Below are positions 42,320 through 51,980 of a stretch of 64,000 nt of DNA, piece by piece. How positions within the stretch are numbered: position 1 is the stretch's first letter; each line of letters starts with the position of its first letter. The stretch is from G963666945 sp963666945 (GTDB taxonomy: Bacteria; Bacteroidota; Bacteroidia; Bacteroidales; Marinifilaceae): contig CAXXRT010000004.1 of the NCBI GenBank assembly GCA_963666945.2, positions 47,208 through 111,207 of the forward strand, given 5' to 3'. The notes below the pieces were generated by a model. It had not been told where the DNA came from. It saw only the letters and a list, made by a program, of their open reading frames with translations, and searched no databases. The position numbers were made by a program, and so were the translations under genes.

Positions 42320-43549
42320 ATGGACTACAAAAATATACAGATAGCCGATTATTCATACCATCTGCCTGACGAGAGAATTGCTAAATATCCCCTGGAGGAC
42401 AGGGATATGTCCAAACTGCTTGTCTATAAAGATGGAAATATCAGTCATCACTGCTTTAAAAATCTCTCATCGCACATTCCGGCCGGAACTACCATGGTTT
42501 TCAACAATACCAGGGTTATACATGCACGACTTATTTTCTTTAAGGAGACGGGGGCCCGCATAGAAATATTCTGCCTTGAACCTCTTGATCCTGCCGATTA
42601 TGCCATTGCCTTCCAGTCAACAGGTCGTTGCCAGTGGAAGTGCATAGTGGGCAACCTGCGTAAATGGAAACAGGGAAGCCTGAGGATGAAGTTTGAATAC
42701 CGGGGCCGGGAGCACTACCTCAATGCAGAGCTTATCGAGGGCATGGGGGAGACCCAGAGAATTGAGTTCTCCTGGGATATAGATACCCTTAGTTTTGGCG
42801 ATGTGCTGGAATTAAGCGGAAAGATACCCGTTCCCCCATACCTTAACCGCGACTCTGAGGAGTCGGATAACACACGTTACCAGACTGTCTACAGCAAGCA
42901 CGAGGGCTCTGTGGCGGCCCCAACGGCGGGACTGCATTTCTCTGAAGAGGTTTTTGCCGATCTTAAGAGCAAGGGAATAAACACTGCGGAACTTACTCTG
43001 CACGTGGGAGCAGGAACCTTCAAGCCGGTTAAGAGCGACGAGATAGGGGGCCACGAGATGCATACCGAGCATATAACCATATCGCTTCCAACAGTCGAAA
43101 AGATACTTGAAAGCGCAGGGGATAAGCCCGAAGGCAAAGGCAATATCATAGCAGTGGGAACAACATCGGTGCGTACACTGGAAAGCTTTTACTGGCTGGG
43201 GGTTAAGCTTCTGGAAGGACAGGAAAGTTGCGACTTTCTGGGACAGTGGGAATCCTACGATCTGCCCCAGCACTACAGCCTGAGGGAAAGCTTCTCTGCA
43301 CTCAAGGAATTCATGATTAAAAACACAGTGGGACGCATACTCGCCTCCACTCAGATAATCATAGTCCCTGGATACAGTATGAGGGTCATAGATGCCCTTG
43401 TCACCAACTTCCACCAGCCACGCAGCACCCTTTTATTGCTTATATCGGCAGTGGTGGGCGAGGACTGGAAAAAGATATACAACTATGCCATGGACAACGA
43501 CTTCCGCTTCCTGAGCTACGGGGACTCCTCCCTTTTGTTTAAGAAATAA
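42320..43549 (+). CDS. queA: S-adenosylmethionine:tRNA ribosyltransferase-isomerase
   Basis: Adds the ribosyl part of SAM to preQ1 in tRNA to form epoxyqueuosine. The 409-residue protein belongs to the longer Bacteroidota-type QueA, with YELP-like start SYHLPDERIAKYPLEDRDMSKLLVY, TTMVFNNTRVIHARL, PTAGLHFSEEVF, TLHVGAGTFKPV and the C-terminal TNFHQPRSTLLLLISA. The ATG at 42320 was chosen from the promoter position; 42302 would add six residues. With tgt in the window it points to queuosine synthesis. Confidence 0.93.
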   Translation: MDYKNIQIADYSYHLPDERIAKYPLEDRDMSKLLVYKDGNISHHCFKNLSSHIPAGTTMVFNNTRVIHARLIFFKETGARIEIFCLEPLDPADYAIAFQSTGRCQWKCIVGNLRKWKQGSLRMKFEYRGREHYLNAELIEGMGETQRIEFSWDIDTLSFGDVLELSGKIPVPPYLNRDSEESDNTRYQTVYSKHEGSVAAPTAGLHFSEEVFADLKSKGINTAELTLHVGAGTFKPVKSDEIGGHEMHTEHITISLPTVEKILESAGDKPEGKGNIIAVGTTSVRTLESFYWLGVKLLEGQESCDFLGQWESYDLPQHYSLRESFSALKEFMIKNTVGRILASTQIIIVPGYSMRVIDALVTNFHQPRSTLLLLISAVVGEDWKKIYNYAMDNDFRFLSYGDSSLLFKK

Positions 43550-43565
43550 GACGGGTAACTTTAAC

Positions 43566-43620
43566 AACAAAAATATAAGGCGTTAAAACAAAAATATAAG
43601 GCGTCAAAACAAAAAATACC
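43566..43620. repeat. 21-bp tandem repeat after queA
   Basis: Two copies of a 21-bp unit (43566-43586 and 43587-43607) with one mismatch, then a partial third copy to 43620. The unit holds AAAAATATAAGGCGT. It lies in untranslated sequence. Confidence 0.75.
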
Positions 43621-43871
43621 TGCACGCTGAGAAGAAATAAAGATAAAGCTCCTATAGTCATTGACTGTCGGAGCTTTGTCTTTTTACAGGTTATGTTATT
43701 TTTCCTTGTCTATCCCTAAAGAACTATTTTTTTTATCTAAAAGCTGGCATATTGTACCTGCAAGTAATTCAAAAACGTAAAATTATAAAGTCATGTTGGT
43801 ATCCAAAATCCAACAAATAAAAGGGTGCAGACGTAAAACATATGCACTTTTTTATATCTTTACCGCATAAT
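43621..43871. other. Intergenic region before RNase P RNA
   Basis: Contains the queA terminator (43645-43686) and a near-consensus -7 box TATCTTTA at 43855-43862, ten bases before the RNase P RNA. Nothing else is recognised. Confidence 0.55.
43645..43686 (+). terminator. Terminator after queA
   Basis: AAAGCTCC (43645-43652) pairs with GGAGCTTT (43670-43677), with an inner AGTC/GACT stem, followed by a T-rich tract. Confidence 0.7.
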
Positions 43872-44224
43872 TGCAGGCGGGCCGTTCTATCGCTGTGTCA
43901 CCAAGGTGACAAAGAGGAAAGTCCGGGCAGCACAGGACACCACACTTCAGAAATGGAAGATGGTCGAAAGGTCATAGTATGGTAACAGAGAATAACCGTC
44001 CTTCGGGATAAGGGTGAAAAGGTGGGGTAAGAGCCCACCGGCGGGACAGGTGACTGTTCCGGCCGTACCACTTGTGGGTTGCAAGGCCATGTATACCGGC
44101 GCTTGAGGTTGGTCCGACCGATTGCCGGAGGGTAGGCCGCTAGAGACAGGGGGTGACCCCTGTAGTAGATAAATGATAGAAGTCCCTAAGGGGATACAGA
44201 ACCCGGCTTATAAGCCCGCCTAAG
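43872..44224 (+). ncRNA. rnpB: RNase P RNA, bacterial type A
   Basis: Catalytic RNA that trims tRNA 5' ends. The conserved core is clear: GAGGAAAGTCCGGGC (43913-43927) near the 5' end and ACAGAACCCGGCTTA (44197-44211) near the 3' end, with GGGTAAGAGCCCACCGG in between. GGCGGGC at the 5' end pairs with GCCCGCC at the 3' end to form P1, which fixes both ends to within a few bases. Length about 353 nt is normal. It is followed by sdaA 26 bp later. Confidence 0.95.
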
Positions 44225-44250
44225 CAATTAAAACTTAATCTTTGAAGACT

Positions 44251-45462
44251 ATGGAATCTATAAGAGAACTTTTCAAGATAGGATACGGTCCTTCTTCAAG
44301 TCATACCATGGGACCCGCCAAGGCTGCGGAGATCTTTGCTGAGAAACATCCACAGATAAACAGAATCAAAGTGACACTTTACGGTAGTCTTGCAGCCACA
44401 GGGGTGGGGCACGGTACCGATGAGGTTATCAGAAAGGTCCTTGAAGACCGCAAGGTTGAGATAGTGTGGAAACCGGAGGTTAGTCTTCCCGAACACCCTA
44501 ACGGAATGCTTTACGAAGCACTGGAAGAGGGAAAGGTGGTTGACTCATGGGAGGTATACAGCGTCGGGGGCGGAAGCCTCAGGGACAAGAACGGTACCTT
44601 TAAGAAACCTGTCGAGGTGTATCCCAATACTACCATGACAGAGATCATGCGCTGGTGCCTTGAAGAGGGTAGAAGCTTCTGGGAATATGTCGATCTGCAC
44701 GAGGATGAGGGCATCTGGGATTACCTGGCAGAGGTGTGGGCGGTCATGAAAGATGCCATAAAGAACGGTCTGGAAAACGAGGGGGTACTGCCCGGAAAAC
44801 TTAAGCTTGCACGCAAGGCAAGCATGTACTACATACGTGCCCTGCAGTCAAGGGGATCACTGCGACCCATGGGCATGCTCTTTGCAACTGCCCTTGCCGT
44901 CAGCGAGGAGAACGCCGGGGGGGGACTGGTTGTCACAGCTCCTACATGCGGTGCCTGCGGTGTAGTTCCTGCCGTACTGAACTTCCTTCAGAAAGATCAG
45001 GACCTTAGCGATAAAAGAATAATAAGGGGTCTTGCAACAGCAGGACTTATAGGAAATATAGTAAAGACCAACGGATCCATCTCGGGAGCTGAGGTTGGCT
45101 GTCAGGGAGAGATAGGAACAGCCTGTGCCATGGCAGCAGGGGGAGCCGCTCAGATTCTTGGCGGTAGCCCAAAACAGATAGAATATGCCGCGGAGATGGG
45201 CTTCGAACATAACCTTGGACTTACATGCGACCCGGTAGGGGGCTATGTACAGATTCCATGTATAGAACGTAACGCCTTCGTATCACAGAAAGCCAGGGAG
45301 TGTGCAATTTATGCGCTCTTCTCGGACGGAAACCACAAGGTATCATTCGACGAGGTAGTGGAAACAATGATGCAGACCGGTAAAGATATGCAGTCCATAT
45401 ACCGCGAGACAAGCCTCGGGGGACTAGCACGCATTTGCCGTCCATATATTCGTAAGCTTTAA
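44251..45462 (+). CDS. sdaA: L-serine ammonia-lyase (iron-sulfur)
   Basis: Deaminates L-serine to pyruvate and ammonia with a [4Fe-4S] cluster. The 403-residue protein is the single-chain form: beta domain at the N-terminus with GYGPSSSHTMGPAKAA (residues 11-26) and alpha domain with TAPTCGACGVVPAVL, GCQGEIGTACAMAAGG and LTCDPVGGYVQIPCIERNA. The cysteines in these motifs are the expected cluster ligands. ATG 44251 was chosen; a TTG three codons earlier also exists. The gene is GC-rich relative to the island that follows. Confidence 0.95.
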   Translation: MESIRELFKIGYGPSSSHTMGPAKAAEIFAEKHPQINRIKVTLYGSLAATGVGHGTDEVIRKVLEDRKVEIVWKPEVSLPEHPNGMLYEALEEGKVVDSWEVYSVGGGSLRDKNGTFKKPVEVYPNTTMTEIMRWCLEEGRSFWEYVDLHEDEGIWDYLAEVWAVMKDAIKNGLENEGVLPGKLKLARKASMYYIRALQSRGSLRPMGMLFATALAVSEENAGGGLVVTAPTCGACGVVPAVLNFLQKDQDLSDKRIIRGLATAGLIGNIVKTNGSISGAEVGCQGEIGTACAMAAGGAAQILGGSPKQIEYAAEMGFEHNLGLTCDPVGGYVQIPCIERNAFVSQKARECAIYALFSDGNHKVSFDEVVETMMQTGKDMQSIYRETSLGGLARICRPYIRKL

Positions 45463-45513
45463 TTTTTAATGCTTGCAGAATTAAGATTGCTAAATTTCTT
45501 ATCAAAAATATAT

Positions 45514-45546
45514 AGAGTTGGTTTCAATATGAGGCCAACTCTTTTC
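45514..45546 (+). terminator. Terminator after sdaA
   Basis: AGAGTTGG (45514-45521) pairs with CCAACTCT (45535-45542), followed by T3. Confidence 0.65.
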
Positions 45547-45600
45547 GCTATAGGCTTAATTATAATATGCTTGCAGACGTAATTTTGCCAAATGCTAAAT

Positions 45601-45785
45601 AATAATTTATTTGCGGACTAAAAGGCCCTAAATTAATAACTTTTTAAACTGAATATGGAATTACTACTTTTAGCCCTTCATTCCTAAGGACTACCGGGCG
45701 TCAAATAGGCCATGTTCCTTTACCTATAAAAAGCTATTTATTCTTAACGGAATTTTTCTAGAGGCTGCGTAATTTTATAATTCAG
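45601..45785 (+). repeat. Diverged copy (C) of the long hairpin element
   Basis: Aligns along its length with the element at 59683-59852 in the same orientation: AATTTATTTGC at the left, GGCCCTAAATTAATAACT versus the first arm, TATAAAAAGCTATTTATT and AACGGAATTTTTCTA in the second arm, and GGCTGCGTAATTTTATAATTCAG at the right end. The apex stem GAATATGG (45651-45658)/CCATGTTC (45710-45717) is kept with one wobble. The loop is longer than in the other copies and other stem parts are mismatched. Confidence 0.6.
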
Positions 45786-45947
45786 TCCTCTTAAACTTTA
45801 CAATTTTTCTTAACATATTTTTACTATAAGCTGCACATTAAAACATTTAAAGCAAAGGAAGTGAATACTTGCAATATAATAACTTATATAGAATTGATTA
45901 CACTCCCTGTTAGTAATCTGGTTTTAATGAAAGAAATGAAGAATAAA

Positions 45948-47222
45948 TTATTTAATAATCTTACCTTTTTTAATCACCTTCTCAATTCTTCTAAGATTAG
46001 ATATGTTTTCCAGTGGATTTGCCGATAATACCACAATATTGGCATATTTATCTTTATCAATTGAACCTACCTCATTCTCAATACCCATAGTTTCAGCAGC
46101 TATAATTGTGGCAGAACGAATGGCATCAATAGGTTTTATACCACATTTATCAACGTATATATCTATCTCATCATATAAGAAAGGTAATTCCCTGTTGAAA
46201 TCACTTATATAATCTGTTCCTGCACATATCTTAACACCTGCTTTATAGGCCTGAGCTACAAAATTATTAGCCCATTCCATATAATTTAAATTACACAAAT
46301 AAAGAGTTGCATCGAAAATACAATCCATTTCTTTCATAAGTTTAAACAGATTGTCAAGTTTAGGATTATTGACATCTATCTTGTTTAAGTACTTATCGAA
46401 GGACTTAAGCATGGTTTTATCCAAAGAAGGTATTTGATCCCATCTTAGAAGATATGAATGAGAAATGACCTCTACACCTGCTTCAACCACCTCTGATGGT
46501 TTAGCAGGAAAAAGAGTTGAATGTCCCCATACTTTCAAACCATGCTCCCTGGCTTTTGCAACTACTGTTTTAAGATATTCTCCATCAAAACCTGCATAAA
46601 TCTTTACTCCTGTTGCGCCACAAGCTTTGGCAGCAATCATTGCATCATCAAGATTATCACCTTGTTTTATACATTGTAACCAGGGAGAGAATTTTTCTCC
46701 CCAGCCAATAACACTTTGTCCTTCCCTGTCATTTCCATCATAGTAGGATTCTCCCGCAAGAAAAGCAGAGAAATAAATATCGGGACCCTCTATTTCTTCT
46801 ATATAAACAGCTCTCTTTAATTCAGAAAGAATTCTGGCATCCCCGGCACAATCCCTTATTGTTGTTATTCCTCCTTTTAAAAAATATTTCAAATGCTTAA
46901 CCCGGTCACCTCTACTTTCTCTCATATCGTTAGATATATGTACATGGGCATCTATTAAGCCTGGAATTATATATTTCCCTGAAAGATCAATAATCTTAGT
47001 ATTCGAGCCATGGTTTATATTACCTTCGCTTATTATTTCGATCTTATCATTTTTAATTAGAACATTTACGTTTTGATCAATCTTTTTATTTACAACATCA
47101 ATAAGATTGGCATTTTCTAACAACAATAGCTTATCCTGTTTTTGCTTATTATAGATCACTTGAGCATTCCCCATAATAGAAATTAATGTAAGGGATACCA
47201 ACAAGCTTATATATAGTTTCAT
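45948..47222 (-). CDS. Secreted amidohydrolase
   Basis: Metal-dependent hydrolase of the amidohydrolase superfamily, 424 residues with a signal peptide (1-21, SIMGNAQ). Metal-site motifs are in order: DAHVH (His 93, 95), GVKIYAG (Lys likely carboxylated), VWGHSTL and VISHSYL (His ligands) and CAGTDYI (Asp). This set matches the imidazolonepropionase/prolidase-like group that cleaves cyclic imides, amides or Xaa-Pro dipeptides; no more exact substrate can be given. It is the last gene of the leftward island operon, 7 bp after the TlpA lipoprotein gene, which suggests it processes what the SusC/D system imports. Confidence 0.85.
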   Translation of the reverse strand: MKLYISLLVSLTLISIMGNAQVIYNKQKQDKLLLLENANLIDVVNKKIDQNVNVLIKNDKIEIISEGNINHGSNTKIIDLSGKYIIPGLIDAHVHISNDMRESRGDRVKHLKYFLKGGITTIRDCAGDARILSELKRAVYIEEIEGPDIYFSAFLAGESYYDGNDREGQSVIGWGEKFSPWLQCIKQGDNLDDAMIAAKACGATGVKIYAGFDGEYLKTVVAKAREHGLKVWGHSTLFPAKPSEVVEAGVEVISHSYLLRWDQIPSLDKTMLKSFDKYLNKIDVNNPKLDNLFKLMKEMDCIFDATLYLCNLNYMEWANNFVAQAYKAGVKICAGTDYISDFNRELPFLYDEIDIYVDKCGIKPIDAIRSATIIAAETMGIENEVGSIDKDKYANIVVLSANPLENISNLRRIEKVIKKGKIIK

Positions 47223-47229
47223 ATTGCTT

Positions 47230-48300
47230 CTATTTTATTATTCTCTTTATTTCTTCAAAAGATGGATTTTGTTTAACTATATCTCCATTGGGGGCAATAA
47301 TAAAAACAGTTGGTACTTGCTTTACTTTATAGAGATTTCTTACCTCACTATCTTTAAAACCACACAAATCTACAAGTTGAGTCCATGGAAGATTATCTTC
47401 CTTAACAGCCTTTTCCCATTTTGATTTATCGTTATCCAGAGAGACAGATACAAATTGGAATCCTTTTTCCTTAAATTCTTTATAGTATTTATTTAAATGC
47501 TTATTCTTTTTTCTGCAAGGAGCACACCATGAAGCCCAGAAATCAAGCAAAACAAATTTACCTCTAAAAGATGACAACTTGGTCTTTTTACCATTTATAT
47601 CCATAAGTTCAAACTCTGGGGCTTTACCTATTAATCTTGATGACTTTACCTTTTCATACTTTTCAAATATTTTCTTTTTAATATCTGAATCCAGATTGTC
47701 TCCTTCAAAGCAATTAATTAATTCTGTAAACATATTATAATCCTTTTCACAAAACAGGACAAAATCCATTGCTATATAGTGAGCAATCATTGAGCCTTTA
47801 AACATCTTTATGGCATTAAATATCAGTTTTCTCTGTGAGTCGTAAAGCTTGTCCATTTGTTCCGAAAGAGACACTTTATTTTTTATATCTTTACTTTCAC
47901 AATATTTATTTCCCAGTAGTCGTAGCTTAATATCAAAGACATTTTTCTTCTTTAGATATTCAACAAACTCAGCTTGTTTCCCTGTATTGTCATCAGGAAG
48001 AATATAAGCCTTCTCATGACCAAATACCATGCTGTATTTTTTATTCTCCAGATAAACGGGTAGCTCCTTATAATCCTTGGGAAACCTTAATATGTAAAGA
48101 TCATCTTTTTCAATATTTCCCTTTATTTCAAATTCCCCATCGAGAATATTGCTTTCAGTCAACTTTTTGTTTTCAAGAGAGAGTATTTCTACTTTATTAC
48201 TTCTGAAATCTTTTGATACTTTTCCCTTTATCTTATATGAATCGGAAGAGCAGGCATATAAAAAACTTACTGCCATTAATATATATATAATTTTAGTCAT
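47230..48300 (-). CDS. DUF4369-TlpA lipoprotein oxidoreductase
   Basis: A 356-residue lipoprotein (lipobox LYAC, Cys 17). The N-terminal DUF4369-type domain (about 20-110), a helical linker and the C-terminal thioredoxin domain (about 225-356) with FWASWCAPC (Cys 259 and 262) are visible. The cis-Pro region VKQVPTVFIIAPNG is intact. It is encoded right before the amidohydrolase and 296 bp after the LRR gene, in the same direction as the SusC/D genes. TlpA-like lipoproteins are frequent companions of SusC/D loci, possibly keeping cysteines of partner proteins reduced. Confidence 0.88.
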   Translation of the reverse strand: MTKIIYILMAVSFLYACSSDSYKIKGKVSKDFRSNKVEILSLENKKLTESNILDGEFEIKGNIEKDDLYILRFPKDYKELPVYLENKKYSMVFGHEKAYILPDDNTGKQAEFVEYLKKKNVFDIKLRLLGNKYCESKDIKNKVSLSEQMDKLYDSQRKLIFNAIKMFKGSMIAHYIAMDFVLFCEKDYNMFTELINCFEGDNLDSDIKKKIFEKYEKVKSSRLIGKAPEFELMDINGKKTKLSSFRGKFVLLDFWASWCAPCRKKNKHLNKYYKEFKEKGFQFVSVSLDNDKSKWEKAVKEDNLPWTQLVDLCGFKDSEVRNLYKVKQVPTVFIIAPNGDIVKQNPSFEEIKRIIK

Positions 48301-48457
48301 CTGTTTTTTTTATTTGGTTTATAGAAATTCTGCATAAATCAAGAATCAAGAAATTCAAGAATTCGATAAAAGTCATTGTCCAGGTAAAGGCACTAGTATA
48401 CCTGGCAAAATAAATCCGGTGAAAATCAAGAATAAGAGGGTGTTCTTAAAATAATAT

Positions 48458-48491
48458 GAAGCCCGGAAGTTGGATACAATTTCCGGGCTTC
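48458..48491 (-). terminator. Hairpin between LRR and TlpA lipoprotein genes
   Basis: GAAGCCCGGAA (48458-48468) and TTCCGGGCTTC (48481-48491) form a perfect 11-bp stem with a 12-nt loop. The T tract on the minus strand is weak, so it could act as a partial terminator or processing site within the operon. Confidence 0.6.
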
Positions 48492-48596
48492 AGTTCAAAA
48501 AAAACAAACTCTTACTATAGATAAGTATTTTGTTTCAGCCGCTTATCTAATATACTCTTGGTTAATAGGTATCATTTTCTATTGCGACACATAATT

Positions 48597-50459
48597 TTAT
48601 AAATCAAATCCATACCCATCCTTTTGTGGGATAATGTTTGTGTCAATATTCCAGCTTCCCCAGGCATTTCCCCACCATTTACTTTCAGTTAGTTCTTTAG
48701 GAATAGGACCTGACATATGATTGTCTCTAACATTAAGGAGATATTCCCACCATCCCCAATTGATTTCCAATAATGAGGCAGGTAAAGATCCGGTAATTAA
48801 ATTATTTTCCAAATCAATATAATTAAGCGTTGAGCATAAATTAATATCTGCTGGCAACTCTCCTCTAATATTATTGTTTCTTAATTCCAGAGTCTTTAAG
48901 TTTATCAACTTGGTTAGCCCCTCCAATGTACCTGATAAATTATTATCGTTAAGTTTTAGTTCCTCTATTGAAGTACTCTTTATGTTTTCCTCAATATTCA
49001 ATTCTCCGCTTAAGTTATTGCCATTCATACTTAATTTATGAATCTTAATGCAGTTTTTAATAAAGCTTATATCACCTGAAATATCATTATTCTCAGCGTA
49101 CAATACTTCTAAATTGGATAGATTGGAAAAATACTCAACTACAGAACCCGATATTGTGTTATCGTCATCCCCATACGATGTAATATCCAGGTAAGTAAGA
49201 CTTGTTAAGTTATTAAAACCAGAAGGTAAAGATTTTAATACATTATTTTTCATTTCAATTATTGATATATTACTTAAATTGCCAAATGTTTGTGGCAATT
49301 CAGCCAGAGAATAACAATTTTTGCAATATAATTCTTTTAAAGATGTGATACTTCCAAAATTATCCGATAATGATACTAGTTTTTCGCAATCAGATAAATT
49401 TAATATCTCCAATTTAGCAAAGTCACCCATACTAGAGGGTAAATTCGATAAGTTAGTGCAAGAACTACAATCCAATTCAATTAATTCTGATAATAAACCT
49501 ATATCCTCAGGCAGACTTGTAATGCCGCAACCATCAATAATTAATTCCTTTAAATTACTAAGATTTGCTATTCCCGATGGCATATCAAATGAATCTGGAA
49601 TATTAAGAGAAACTCTCTCAAGGCTTTTAATTTTATAAAGATTTTCAAAGCTTTTCTCATTTATTCGAATATTACCGCATTCCAATATTCTTAGAGATTT
49701 TAAATTATGTGCAGATTCCGGGAATGTCCAGTCAGGTGTGTTTCCATTACCTATAAAATAAAATTCCTCCAGTTTTCTCAACTTTGTAAATCTAGAAGGC
49801 ATACTTTCTGAAATGCTGCCCCCTATAGTAAGTTTTCTTAGTTCCGCTAAATTTCCTATTTCATTAGGAATATGGCCGGCCATATTCCAGTCTCTTAAAG
49901 ATAATTCAACTACTCTTAACTCTCCATTTACCTCTTCCAGAATTACCCCTGTCCAATCAGACATTGGTAATTTAAAATCCCAGGGCTCAGCCCATGAGTA
50001 ATTGGATAAGGAATTGTAGACCTCTACCAGGGCAAGGCTGTCACTTTCCCTGTTGCGTTGAGATTCGTATGTGTGCTGAATTATGTTGATATTGATTTTG
50101 TCTCCCAGATCATTAATTAAATTAATGCTTGTCTGCCTGCTGGTCATGCCATCATTAATTGCAGCTTTAACAGATACTATGTTATTGCCGGATTCTCCGC
50201 TCTCGGGCGATATTTCTGAGATCCAGGATGCCATATTATCCTTTTCAATTCTCCAGCCACTGCCCACCGATCTGAAGCTAAGAGCAATAGCATTGCCCTC
50301 AGCTGGTATATTAAGACTATCTGTAATATTATTAAATCCGTTTTCCTCTGGTTTTATTACCTCCTCTTCCTCCGGACTTGGTTCAAATTTATCGTCATCA
50401 CAACTATAAACAGTGATGAATAATATTATTAATAGAAAGTATTTAAATATATTTTTCAT
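48597..50459 (-). CDS. BACON-like leucine-rich-repeat surface lipoprotein
   Basis: A 620-residue lipoprotein (Cys 20 followed by DDD, the acidic surface-export signal known in Bacteroidota). A BACON-like Ig domain (about 45-135) ends with NIIQHTYE. From about 175 to 600 there are leucine-rich repeats of 20-24 residues, for example LKELIIDGCGITSLPEDIGLLSEL and LKTLELRNNNIRGELP. The repeats include both the GELP/GSLP plant-like and the SLP types. It probably binds a ligand at the cell surface next to SusC/D. It ends about 100 bp before a hairpin. Confidence 0.85.
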   Translation of the reverse strand: MKNIFKYFLLIILFITVYSCDDDKFEPSPEEEEVIKPEENGFNNITDSLNIPAEGNAIALSFRSVGSGWRIEKDNMASWISEISPESGESGNNIVSVKAAINDGMTSRQTSINLINDLGDKININIIQHTYESQRNRESDSLALVEVYNSLSNYSWAEPWDFKLPMSDWTGVILEEVNGELRVVELSLRDWNMAGHIPNEIGNLAELRKLTIGGSISESMPSRFTKLRKLEEFYFIGNGNTPDWTFPESAHNLKSLRILECGNIRINEKSFENLYKIKSLERVSLNIPDSFDMPSGIANLSNLKELIIDGCGITSLPEDIGLLSELIELDCSSCTNLSNLPSSMGDFAKLEILNLSDCEKLVSLSDNFGSITSLKELYCKNCYSLAELPQTFGNLSNISIIEMKNNVLKSLPSGFNNLTSLTYLDITSYGDDDNTISGSVVEYFSNLSNLEVLYAENNDISGDISFIKNCIKIHKLSMNGNNLSGELNIEENIKSTSIEELKLNDNNLSGTLEGLTKLINLKTLELRNNNIRGELPADINLCSTLNYIDLENNLITGSLPASLLEINWGWWEYLLNVRDNHMSGPIPKELTESKWWGNAWGSWNIDTNIIPQKDGYGFDL

Positions 50460-50463
50460 ATTC

Positions 50464-51969
50464 TTATTTTATTTTATACATTATATCTACTGGTTCATTA
50501 CAAACACCCTCGTATTTATATAATTGCTCACCGGTTTCTATATTATATATGTAAAGAGAACCTTTTAATCCTTCCCTGTTTTCGTTATAAGTGGCAATGT
50601 AGATTGTTGTCTGAGCACTTTTGCTTACACTCTGATAAGCGTCTTCATTTCTCGATACTATATAGTGATTTATACATTTTATTTCTTCACCCTCGGGAAG
50701 AGTAATAAAAGGCTGTGAAGGAAGATCTTCGTCAGGCTGATTGTAAAACCATTTGTATACTTTATTTTCATGCGTCAATGATACGCATTTATATAAATCA
50801 TTTGTCAGACACTGGGTGTTCTCATCAATTATCTGAGAGTTGCTAAGTTGTCTTTCAAAAAGAACCCAGGGAATTTCTCCTGTACCTCTATTTACCATAT
50901 ATCTGTGTAATCCGGTAATAAATATTTGCCCGTTGTATCTGTTAAAAACAAAAATATCGTTTCCGTCATGATGCTCAGACATGAAAACATCAATAATCTC
51001 TCTGTCTCTGAAATAACCGTTTACCTCTCTTATGGCAAAACTACCAGTCCCATCTTCAGCATTCCATGATAAAGCATTTCTATTTCCTCCCTCAAAGTTT
51101 CCAATATAAAACTTAGCTACACTCGAAAAATAGCTGGGGCGTGATGCTATCTCAGTAAATGTTATATCTGTTGGCAATTCAGTGAAAGGGAAAACAAATT
51201 GCTCCCTTAATTGTACCATGCAGCATCCTCCGTTTTTAGAAATACAGTATAAATCTGAACAATATTTACCATCATAAGAGGACATACTACTAGGAACAAA
51301 ATCAGATTTATAAAATTTAAAATCGTATCTCATTGTTTCTTCCAGTGTTTTATCGTTTAACTGTATTAATGACTGCGATTCACCAGTTAAAATAAATACA
51401 CTACTTCCGACTTTTCTACAAGCAACCGGATCTTTTAATAATGTTTCTTCGTTAACTTTCTTATAGACATTATTTCTAAATTCAGGTATTAACCCGAATT
51501 CTATCTCTTCAGGGGTGAGTGTTTTAAGGAAAGCTACGCTTCCATCGCCATTTTCTTTCCTGCATAATATAAAATATCCTTCTTCGTATGGAGAGTTTAT
51601 AAATACATGATAATACTTTATTTCACTGCCATACTCATTGTTTACTATTTGTCTAACAACATAATGTCCAAGTTCCCTTGGAACATATTTAAGTGATTTC
51701 TCTGAAGAGATTTTGTCAAAATGAGTAGTGGGAAAATCCTCGCTCCTTTCAGGACACTTCCCTATACCCCATTCATAAGTTAATTCTTCAGAGCTTGTTT
51801 CTATTTCCACGTCTATTTTTATGGTGTCCAAAAAATAAATATTCATTGTGTCTCTTGCCTGTGTGTTTATGTTAACCTCTGGTAAGTCTTTAGTGGCTAT
51901 TGTGGAATTATCCTCATAGCACGAAAAGATGGTGACAACTAAAATTATTAATGCTATTATTTTGTTCAT
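50464..51969 (-). CDS. PKD-like family lipoprotein
   Basis: A 501-residue lipoprotein (lipobox IFSC, Cys 17). The N-terminal part (about 30-130) looks like a PKD/Ig domain (ELTYEWGIGK...YVVRQIVNNEYGSE). The rest is beta-rich, possibly a propeller, without recognised catalytic motifs. Such proteins follow SusC, SusD and DUF4843 genes in many Bacteroidota loci and are thought to be accessory surface binders. It lies 4 bp before the LRR gene and 11 bp after the DUF4843 gene in a tight operon. Confidence 0.75.
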   Translation of the reverse strand: MNKIIALIILVVTIFSCYEDNSTIATKDLPEVNINTQARDTMNIYFLDTIKIDVEIETSSEELTYEWGIGKCPERSEDFPTTHFDKISSEKSLKYVPRELGHYVVRQIVNNEYGSEIKYYHVFINSPYEEGYFILCRKENGDGSVAFLKTLTPEEIEFGLIPEFRNNVYKKVNEETLLKDPVACRKVGSSVFILTGESQSLIQLNDKTLEETMRYDFKFYKSDFVPSSMSSYDGKYCSDLYCISKNGGCCMVQLREQFVFPFTELPTDITFTEIASRPSYFSSVAKFYIGNFEGGNRNALSWNAEDGTGSFAIREVNGYFRDREIIDVFMSEHHDGNDIFVFNRYNGQIFITGLHRYMVNRGTGEIPWVLFERQLSNSQIIDENTQCLTNDLYKCVSLTHENKVYKWFYNQPDEDLPSQPFITLPEGEEIKCINHYIVSRNEDAYQSVSKSAQTTIYIATYNENREGLKGSLYIYNIETGEQLYKYEGVCNEPVDIMYKIK

Positions 51970-51980
51970 AATTTATTCGT

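Larger units (their letters stand above)
45463..45947. other. Intergenic region with diverged hairpin element
   Basis: About 485 bp without a gene. It contains the sdaA terminator (45514-45546), a decayed copy (C) of the long hairpin element (about 45601-45785) and a small inverted repeat GATTAC/GTAATC (45896-45918) past the end of the amidohydrolase gene. It marks the composition change from GC-richer to AT-rich DNA. Confidence 0.6.
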
